From Callipepla californica brunnescens (taxonomy: Eukaryota; Chordata; Aves; Galliformes; Odontophoridae), in NCBI GenBank assembly GCA_023055505.1, contig JALIRH010000019.1, positions 2,294,001 to 2,358,000 of the forward strand: a stretch of 64,000 bases of DNA, read 5' to 3'. The notes under the pieces are model-generated. The model was given only the letters and a program-made list of their open reading frames with translations. It was not told the DNA's origin and did not search any database. This document shows, one piece after another, positions 55,286 to 64,000 of this stretch. The number at the start of each line of letters is the position of its first letter. The stretch's first letter is position 1. A program made the position numbers and the translations under genes.

Positions 55286-57310
55286 AGCCTGTGTATAAAG
55301 CACCGTAAATATCCCTGGACAGCTCTTGGCTCTTTCGTGTTGCATTGCACAATCAGTAAGGAATCTTTTCCTGAATTTGTCAAGCTCTTTGAAGAAATTT
55401 CTGGGAGAGATTTACTTGAGTTTTTCTGTTGCACCTTGCATTCCCTGGTGCCATTTTGCTTTTGAAGTTGCTGCCATTTGCCGCAGAGGGGAAGTGCAGT
55501 CATACTATGTTCTTTGCTTTTGTTCTCTTAATCTTTATCTGAAATAATTAGACTGTACCTTCACAATGCCAGCAAAGGCTCTCCTAAGCAAAGGAATACT
55601 TGAAATAGTAGAGTCTCTTGTGAAAAAGAGAGCAGCTGTAATGGGCTATTGAGTCAGCAACAGCTTGTTATCTTAAGTTTTCTTCTCTCAGAAAGAGGCA
55701 AACATGTTTCTGAATAAGGCTTCAGAGGTAGCAGGCCACTTGGAGAAGTTAACTAAAGTTTTAGTCCCATCTCATTGCTGAGGAGAAGCTGCCCTTGCTG
55801 CCTCTGGATTTTCACATCATGTTTTGTAAATAGAGAAGATGGTGCAGAGAATTGAACATGCTATTCTGGTTTAAAAAATGAACAAACAAATAAACAGACC
55901 ACTGCTCTAATTCAGAAAGCAAGAAATGAATTTGTTCAGCAGTAATTTTTCATCCAGGTAGTGTATGGAGAGGTTGGTCAGACTTAGTGATGTGAACATT
56001 TGGATTTCAGGGACATGCAAAATATGTAACAGTGCTGTAACCTGGCAGAGCCCTACTGAAATAGTTCACAGTGTAGAGCAGCTTTATAGTTAGAGAACTG
56101 TTATGTTTCCTAACAGGGTATTTGTAGCATGTTGTAAACAGTAACTGTTGTAACTGAATCCTAGACTGCAGTCCTTAAAACTCAAAGCGCTACCCAACTG
56201 GCAGGAGCCTTAACATGGTTTGCCTTTGTCTTCTGTCTAATTTATGTAGGTGTCGGTGGAAAATGCCAGAGTGTTTGGGAGCTAGGCCAGGAGGAGGATA
56301 GGTATGCAGCTGGTCGTCTGTCTCACTGCTTTTGAGAACATAGGTAATTACTGCATGCTGTATACCTTCCTGATGAAATGCCTTTTGGAAAATCAAAGCT
56401 GTTTGGTTCCAAGGCAGAGGCAGTTTCTCTGACCAAATGGGGTTTAGTAACTCTTCCAGCCTAGCTGCAGTGTCATTCATGGACTGTTTAGCTTCTTGAT
56501 GTTTATGTACCCACAGAGTTGTTCCATACTCAAAATAAGCCATGAAGTGTGGACTTGGTGCTTATTGTGCATTCAGCTTGGAGTTAAAAAGGGCAAGTGG
56601 CATAATGAACCAAGTGTTTATGTCCCACAGTCACAAGAAATACGAGGTTGACTGCTCCTTCCCAGTTCCACACTTTTTCCATAGGTTTCTGTATTGGCAC
56701 ATCTTCAGAAGTAGTAATTGTTCTTCTGTTGCTAAAATAGACTTGCAGACTCAAATATGCACTGTGCTTAAAAACCTGTCTCTATTCAGTTAAGCCTATT
56801 TCTTAAAGCACAAAGGTGGAAGCTGGTCTGTTCTTATGTAAAGATGCAATACAATAAGAGAAAACAAAAGCATTTTAGACACTTTGAAAGAAGGTTTATG
56901 ATTTGTTCTGAGGATATGTGTGTAAGGAGCTTTAAGGGGAATTCTATAAGGCTGTAATGTGCAAGCATTGGAGGACTGCTCTTTGACATTGTGTGGAATC
57001 CAATGGTGTGTGGGAATCCAGGAGTTCCTGGAGGCTTGCCGAAGCCTTAGGAAATTTGGTTCCATGTGGAGGATGCTGAGAGCTCTTTTAAGCATCAGTA
57101 TGCTTAAAACACACCTGACTTTATACATGTTGGTTGTTCTGAACCTTGGTAAAATATACTGCTTCCTGATGTTACAGGATAATGCCATACTTTTTTTTTT
57201 TTCTAGTTTTCTTCTCTAAAGTACATCAAATCCAAGCAAAGCCACTCCCTTTTCAGTATTCAGTAGAATTACAGCCAGTTGACCTCTATTTCTGTTCTCT
57301 GAAGTGAGAT

Positions 57311-57375
57311 TTTTTAGAGCCTCGAGTCCATGAAGTAGCAAAATCATTCTTTGGGAGTCCATTCTAAAGGACAGT
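57311..57375 (+). repeat. Unnamed dispersed repeat, copy B
   Basis: Second member of the pair with 55221-55285; shares tttttagagc, tgaagtagcaaaat and agtccattc. The flanks on both sides are not alike, so this is not a simple recent local duplication. Confidence 0.6.
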
Positions 57376-57524
57376 AATTTCTCTTGAGTGAATTATTACA
57401 CACATTCTCAGCACAAACCAGAACCCAAACGATACTAGTAGTAATGATAGGAAGAGAGAAGCAAGAAATGTTTCCCTTTGATATTTTCCTCCATTATAAA
57501 GGAATTTAATCACCTGTTAAGTCA

Positions 57525-57711
57525 GTGCACAGCAGCACTGGAACAGGTTTCCCAGGGCAGTGGTCACAGCACAGAGCTTGCCAGAGTTCAGGAACCATCT
57601 AGACAACATTCTCAGACACGGGGTCTGATTTGTGTGTGGTCCCATGTGAAGTCAAGGGTTGGACTCGATGATCCTTATGGGTAGCTTCCAACTCAAGATA
57701 TTCTATGATCA
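57525..57711 (+). mobile_element. CR1 LINE 3' fragment, sense
   Basis: Sense CR1 (cactggaacaggtttcccag ... agggttggactcgatgatcc), ending in ccaactcaagatattctatgatc. A different CR1 subfamily 3' end from the other copies. Confidence 0.88.
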
Positions 57712-60700
57712 GCATAGTTCAGTTTCTCCTAGATGTTTATAAAACAAAGCGTCTACTTAATCAAATAAGGATTTATGACTTCTACATGTGATCTATTGAT
57801 TATAGTGCTTGCTTCTCTCTCCCTCTCATCTTCCCCTCATCCCCTTCCTTCTGAAGCTGCAAAAGCCATTTAGAACATGGAGCTAAGATTTTTCTCTATT
57901 CAGACGTAACATGGTGAGTGATGGCTCACATCTCTGCTTTCTCAGGTTCATGTGGAATCTAACAGTTGCTGCAGTTAACTCCCTCTTTTTACTGTTATAG
58001 CATGATAGGATTGGTAAAATATTTTACTGTTGTGTGAAGCAGAAAAGGCACTTTTTTGTCTTATCTTCAAAGGGGAATTTCATTTGAGAGGAGAATTGTT
58101 ATGTACAGCTTCTTCCTTTGCCTGTTAGCATCTAATTTCTGCACAGCACTAATTCTAGGTGAGGCCTGAAGATGATAGTGGGTAGTGAGGCTCATTCTTT
58201 CCTACCTTCTCTTTCAGGTATGCGTGGTCACAGTTTCCTCCACATTTTGTAGCTGTGTGGAACCTTCCCCCAAGTACTTAGTCTTATCCATTGAGTGCAA
58301 AGTACATGCCTTCAGGCTTGGGATACCCAATTTTGCATGTTAGTGCTTCAATAGGCGGTGAGCAGGTAGGGTATTTGTAAGAGCGATTTGAGAAATTTCA
58401 TCAGGGCTCACAGTACTGTGATGTCTCATTGGCTGAACGTGATGTGTTCAGTGTTTCCATATGCTGGTGAGCTCTCCTCTGAGTGCTTTCAGTACCAGTC
58501 CACATTGCTGTTGATAACCGTCTCTGATATGAATATCCTCATTTCCCTGGATTTTCTTACATGACTGATAAATATTAAGGGGGTGATATTTTTTTGACAA
58601 ATTTCTGATAGAAGAACATGATGTGAAAATAGTGACAAAAGTTCTCTAAAAACAAGCGAAAGCTATAAAACCCTCCACCTCTGCTGATCTCGGTTATTGC
58701 CTTCTCTGGAGCTGATTTTGCTGTCCTTGAGTAGGTCAGAGAAGGAAAAGGATGCCCATTGCACATCTGCTGCACTGACAAGCAACCAAATGTACCTTTT
58801 GGCTTGTGGCTGACATTTTGGCAGCAGAAAGCTTCCAACTCCCACCCTTCTACAATCAGATGGGATGAACAGCAGAGCTGTGCTATATTGCCTGTTGGCA
58901 TACAGGTTAAGTACATATGAGTCTATTCATCTGAAGTTATCCTTTCAGATCACTACCCAGTTCTTGGCACATGTGTCTGCCTTTCTCTTGGCATGGTATT
59001 TTTTCCCCCCCCCCCAGCAATTTCCTGGTATGTTATAGTCATCCTAAGCAGTGGCCCTGTTATTGAAAAATGAATGGGCATATTGCAGTCTGGGGGAAAT
59101 GTCGTGCCCTTCTGGTGTGGGTTCTGAGTAATACAAGCTGCAGAAGGGTGTGTGGAGTGGGCATGCAATAAATTAAATATTGCCTTTGCTGCAGGCAGGA
59201 ATAGGAAGAGGGACACTCCCTCATTCATTCTCTCTTTCCTTCTCATCCTTTTTAGACATCAGAGAATGGAACAAACCAGTCATAAACAGCAGGGCCAGGT
59301 CAGAGTAGATAAGTACCTTCACCTGTTGTAGAATTTAGAAGGGCATTTAAATCCCTGCCTCCCCAGCACTCCTCTAGAGAGTCACTCTATCACTTGTAAT
59401 AGCTTGCTTGAAAATGCATGGGAACAGCTGAACTTCCCTGGATTAGGATAGCTTTATGCTATGTTCCTGCCCTCTTCTGGACCAAAAAAGCCCTACAAAC
59501 CTTGATTCATGGTCTCAGTCTTTATGATGCATTAGCTGTAGGCTGCTAGGCTCTGCAAAAAAGAGGAGGCAAGTAGAGACAGTCAGTGAAAGCACCTGTT
59601 CATTTAATGGGTTTTTCATCTTCTTACCCCATCGTCTATATTTGTTTCAGCCCCCTCGTTACTTCTTGTTTTAAATTAAGTCCACTTTTAGGAGTAGGAG
59701 CTGTTTCTTATTGTGCATGTGTACTGCATTTGGCATTGTGGAATCCTTTTCTGGTTGGAATCATTACTCACAACAGTAATACGAACAGGCATCTGCTCAG
59801 AGGGCAGGGTAAATGCATCCTTTAAAACAGAGAGGTCTGTGAAGTTGCATGACTTTTGCATCATCTTGGAATAGAAGAATACTTAGCTGATGCCAGTGGA
59901 GTAGCCAAGAAGCTTGTAGATTCCCACAGTTCTCGTTTACCATGAATTGTCCAGAAGTGGAAATTAAACAGTCAGGAGAAAAGCAAAACAAAAACACTAC
60001 AACTTGAGATGTGAGATCTGGATAGTTTTCCACTGCTTGCTTAGGAAAGTGGAGAAGTTTAGAAGATGGACAGAAGCCTCTGAGGCAAAGAATTTTAATA
60101 TTGAAGATAAGTTTAAAAAGTTAAAACAAATAAAAATATGCTCCCTTGGTAGTCAAACTGCTGCCATGGGAAATGTGAAAATTAGAACTACTGTTTTGAC
60201 AACTGCAGTGTTGAGGTTTGTCCCTCTTATTTCCATCTCAGAGGGTTCCTTTTGTGCTGCTGGTGCTGCTGGCCCCTTATTCCCTGGTCTGATGCTTATT
60301 AATGTCAGGAAAAAGGAGACAGAAATGCTAGTTTACCTTTTCTGAGCTTAGTTCTGTCATGTGATCAGTTAGTTCACTTAAATTAGAAATACTAACTCAC
60401 CTTCCTTACTCCTGCATTGAGTCTTAAGTACCCTGAGTTGGATCCTTTGTCTATGTAGGTGCTATTTGAAGCAGTGCTGATCAAAGTTTTCTGTAGTACA
60501 AATAACAACAGGGTCTAAAGCATGGTTGTCCAATTTTTCAGCTTGCCTGGGCTGCATATAAAATATTGAATATGTTTACTACATATAAATAACAAAACCT
60601 TTTTTAGTTTTTAAAATAATTTTTATTAAAACGTAAAGATAAAAAAGGGATAAAACACCACAACACAGGTTGGACGTACACGGTCTAAATCAGCAGTGGC

Positions 60701-61261
60701 AGCTGCTGCTTCGGCTGCAGGCTTTTCCATTTTGTCTTGTAGGCTGACATGCATGCGGTGAAGTTGCTCATCTGTTGAGGGGTGAGTGGGTGAGAAGACA
60801 GGGTGATTTTTTCAGCAAACGGTGGGACTGACAGCTCTGATGTGTTTCCCTCTGGGGAAGAGTTCTGCCCGGTAGGACAAAATCCTGGTTTATTTGGCAT
60901 TTGGTGAGACCAGTGCAGCTTGAGTGTATACAAATGATCACAAGGAGACAATGCAGAGGTATTTTCCATGGACTGTCTTGTTTCTAAAGCAGCTGAAATG
61001 TGAAGGTGATGTGTAATGTAGTAGCCTGCGTATTTCTTATTGATGGATACAGTAACAAGGTGCTCTTGGTACAGAAGAAGTATCCAATCTGATAGCTATT
61101 GCATATAAAAGCCTTTTCTCCAGTTGCCTTCTCTCGTGGAGGCTCTTGCTCTGGAACCTTCCTGTTGTCCCCTGGCCTTTAAGCCAGATGTGGATATTAA
61201 CAAGTGATGTTACTCCTCATCATTGCATGCAGCTGGTGATGTCTTACATACATGCTTCTTT
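57712..61261. other. Non-coding region with a possible non-CR1 repeat
   Basis: Contains a C homopolymer near 59005-59016 and the possible repeat-derived block 60515-60970. No gene recognised. Confidence 0.5.
60515..60970 (-). mobile_element. Possible old interspersed repeat or retroposed fragment (unnamed)
   Basis: The left edge (catggttgtccaatttttca, gcttgcctgggctgcatataaaat) resembles the terminal part of a widely dispersed vertebrate repeat that I cannot name with certainty. On the minus strand there is a 94-codon open frame (60969-60685) followed by AT-rich sequence with an AATAAA at about 60625, as in a transcript 3' end. The product shows no domain that I recognise. Confidence 0.3.
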
Positions 61262-61350
61262 TGATGCAGCCCAGGATACAGTTGGCTTTTTGGGCTGTGA
61301 TGTCACATTGGTGGTTGAAGTGAGAGAAGTGAGCGTCCTCACTTCACTTT
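61262..61350 (-). mobile_element. Probable CR1 LINE fragment, antisense
   Basis: gatgcagcccaggatacagt, tggctttttgggctgtgatg and tcacattggtgg resemble the antisense of an upstream CR1 segment ('gcccagaaggccaactg' in sense). Short and diverged; followed by a T15 run. Confidence 0.5.
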
Positions 61351-62358
61351 TTTTTTTTTTTTGAGAAAGATTAGAAAAGCTGAGAGTTGTGTTTTGCAAA
61401 GCATGCATGTGGCAAGATGTGCCTTTATCGAGGACAGATTTGTGGGTTTTAGCAAGTGAAAGCTGTTAGCTTATTCCAGCAGCTTGTTCTGACTCATCTG
61501 ACACCACTTTTAATGTGGTACTCCTTAATGCAGCTTTAAGGAAACATTGTGATCCATAGCCTGTGTTTAACAGAGGACCTGTACGCTGGATTTCAACAAG
61601 AGTTATACTGCTGACTTGGTTGAAAGCAGACTTTGGTCAATGTTCAGTGCTTTGGAAATCTTACCTAGCTAACTGCACTCTCCAAATGACTGGTGAAGCA
61701 GAGCTAACATTAGTCACTGCAGACTACACTACGGTGTGTTTAATATTGATCTACATGCACCTGCAGAACCAATATCTCAAGCCTGTGCTGACAAAGCATT
61801 TCAGGGGAGGGAGTGGAAAGATGGATGCAACACAGAGTCTGCAGCTGATTTATACATGCTGATTTATCGAGTTACATGCATACTAGAAATTTGTAAAGTA
61901 CAAAACACAATGTGTACATTACTGAATGAGAAGCTAGGCTGAATATGAAAAAGCCTCTATATAAAGTGTTCTAAATAGTGTTATTTATGTGATTAAATCT
62001 CACATCAGCCAAATGTTGTTGATCTCTGTATTGAGATGTGAGGGGTGAGGCTACAAGTAATCTGACTTTAAATTTTACAACCAGGCATCCTAGTTACTTT
62101 AAAGCTTTACATCTGAAGGGTTGTCACATTGCAGGGACTGACTAACTGAAGCAAATATTAGCACTTTGACAGAGGTGTTACAGAAGCTCAAACAATCTAA
62201 GAGTGACACACCATCATCCTGTAGACCCTGCACTGGATCTAACAGAACATAGAGAACTGCTAGGTGTGGAGAAGTTTTCTACTGCAATATTAAATATCAC
62301 GAGTAATAGGTGTCCTTTAAGATCATATAGGAAATACATGGCAAAGCTTAGTTGTATG

Positions 62359-62885
62359 ATCATAGAATGGTTTAAGTTGGAGGGAACCTTAAAGACTATC
62401 CATTTCTGACCTACGCCCAGGGCAGGGACACATCCCTCCAGATCAGCTTGCCTAGATCCCCGTCCAGCCTGGCCTTGAACTCCTCCAGAGATGGGACATC
62501 CACAACTTCTCCAAGCATCCTGTTTGAGTGCCTCACCACCCTCTGAGTAAAGAATTTCTTCCTGATGTCTAATCTAAATCTACCCTCTTTTAGTTTAAAG
62601 CCACTATCCCTTGTCCTAACAGTATACTATCTGATAAAGAGCTGATCTCCAAATTTTTTGTGGGTCTCTTTAAGTATTGAAAGGTTCCCTCAGAACCTTC
62701 TCTTTTCAATACTGATCAACTACAATCCCCTCAGCCCTTCTTCACAGGAAAGGTGCTCCTGCCCTCCTATCATCCTTGTAGTCCTCCTCTGGGCTTGCTC
62801 CAGCATGTTCACTTCTTTCTTACTCTGAGGGCCCCAGAGCTGAATTCAGTGTTCCAGGTGGGGTCATGAGAGAGCAGAGAAGAAG
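62359..62885 (-). mobile_element. CR1 LINE 3' fragment, antisense, about 530 bases
   Basis: Begins at the tail catagaatggtttaagttgg and runs through gtccagcctggccttgaact, ctgagtaaagaatttcttcc, tagtttaaagccactatccc and ctcctctgggcttgctccag, to ttccaggtggggtcatgaga. The longest antisense CR1 in the window; 5'-truncated, with indels and stops. Confidence 0.95.
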
Positions 62886-64000
62886 GTTCATTATTCTTTG
62901 CTTTACATTCAGAAATACTCTATCTTGGTAGGAAAAAAGGGATTGTGTTGCTGTGACTTCTTTTCATGCTTTGATTCTGTACCAGCAGCTCTGAGAGTTG
63001 TACAAGCCCTGACAGATCTCATTTTTTCTGTGCCACATGAACATGAGTCATTACTGACACTTTGATTCCAGGATCTCTAGTCCTTCTGGCCAGCATAGTT
63101 GTATTTACATTACAAATTAAATAGAAAACCCAGAGAGGGATAAAGATTTCTGAAAGTAGAACAAGCCACTACAGTAACTTTCTTTCTGCAGAGCACTGGA
63201 ATGCTGGATGTTAGTCCATTCTATTGCCCTCATCTATATCCTAAGTGATTAAAATTGGTAAAAAAAAAACAAACAAAAAACTCTGTGTAAAGCAATTGTT
63301 GTTGGACAACTCTTGTTATTGCAGCTTGGGGTAAAAATATTCATGGAGCAGAAGTGATTTAACAAGCTGTGTAGTTTCCTGAAGTCAGGCTTTGCCCACA
63401 ATGTAGTTAAACCCCTTCTCTTGTAGGGCATTAGCAGAGAAGTACTTATTGCAGAGTGTGAAAATTGTAGCACAGCAACAGTGTTCTAATATCTCAGTAT
63501 TCTTATTTGCTTAAAGCTTTCCTTAGGTTTAAGACTTGCTTATACACGATTTGGGCGAGGCCTTTGTTTTCTTGCATGTGTGAAGTTTGCATAAACTAGT
63601 AAGAAGAAAGTGAATGTTCTTTAGGTAGAAAGCAGCAGTTACTCAAATCCCAGGTGCAGAAAGGATGCTCAACCCTTGCCAGAAATGCTGCAGACTCTAA
63701 TTGTGGAGTAGCTAGTCTGTAGCCAAGCTGGCTCTGGAGGAAAGATGGAAGTATTTGATCTCAGCTGTGTTACCACCTGTATCACGCCAGGGAAGTTAAA
63801 TGCACTGAAAGAGCTCTGCCTACCATTGATTTTATTTCTTCCAAGTGAAGAATGTGTTGATAAATGGCTGATGAAATGAGGTAGCAGTGGGCAAATGGGC
63901 ACCCTACCATAATCCTTTTTTTTTCTGTCTGGAGCCTCTAACCTTGGCACCGTTAAAAGAGCTGCTACTTTGCAGTAATGGCAATGCTATGAAAGTAAAT
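62886..64000. other. Non-coding region to the window end
   Basis: No gene or nameable repeat; A-rich tract near 63260-63282. Confidence 0.5.

Larger units (their letters stand above)
54497..57524. other. Non-coding region, no gene recognised
   Basis: Contains one member of an unnamed repeat pair (55221-55285), the second member (57311-57375), and an isolated 117-codon minus-strand open frame at 56190-56543 with no recognised domain. Confidence 0.5.

Overview
This is vertebrate nuclear DNA from a bird, most likely a galliform such as chicken. The signs are long AT-rich non-coding stretches, compact GT-AG spliced genes, two CpG-island promoters, and CR1 LINE 3' ends carrying the avian tail (repeats of ATTCTATG or ATTCTGTG). 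No bacterial, plasmid or phage features are present. The species is an inference; the sequence alone does not fix it.

Three protein genes can be read, in the same order as human 10q22. (1) The last coding exon of SAMD8 (+, 443-747), a sphingomyelin-synthase-related ceramide phosphoethanolamine synthase, is followed by a probable 5 kb 3'UTR ending near 5,690. (2) VDAC2 (+) is complete for coding sequence: a CpG-island promoter at about 17,870-18,840 and eight coding exons between 21,927 and 27,575, giving 283 residues. Its main poly(A) signal is at 28,001. (3) COMTD1 (-) is complete for coding sequence: seven exons from 48,716 down to 42,980, giving 260 residues, under its own CpG island at about 48,240-48,860. 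VDAC2 and COMTD1 converge across a 15 kb gap. All splice junctions were placed by reading frame, phase and GT-AG rule, and both proteins close exactly with no frameshift or internal stop.

The rest is intergenic. 5.7-17.9 kb holds one antisense CR1 fragment. 28-42.7 kb holds one antisense CR1, a nested CR1-in-CR1 insertion and a small GC-rich patch. 49-64 kb lies upstream of COMTD1; in the human order this leads toward ZNF503. It holds several CR1 fragments, including an internally deleted copy with reverse-transcriptase sequence, plus a pair of unrecognised related segments 2.1 kb apart. No tRNA, rRNA, CRISPR or complete mobile element was found.

The gene products do not form one pathway. 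SAMD8 acts in ER sphingolipid metabolism, VDAC2 is an outer-mitochondrial-membrane channel, and COMTD1 is a membrane-anchored methyltransferase. I found no convincing new system. The most checkable observations are the cysteine-poor VDAC2, a decoy splice acceptor in COMTD1, the nested CR1, and the unexplained repeat pair at 55.2/57.3 kb.
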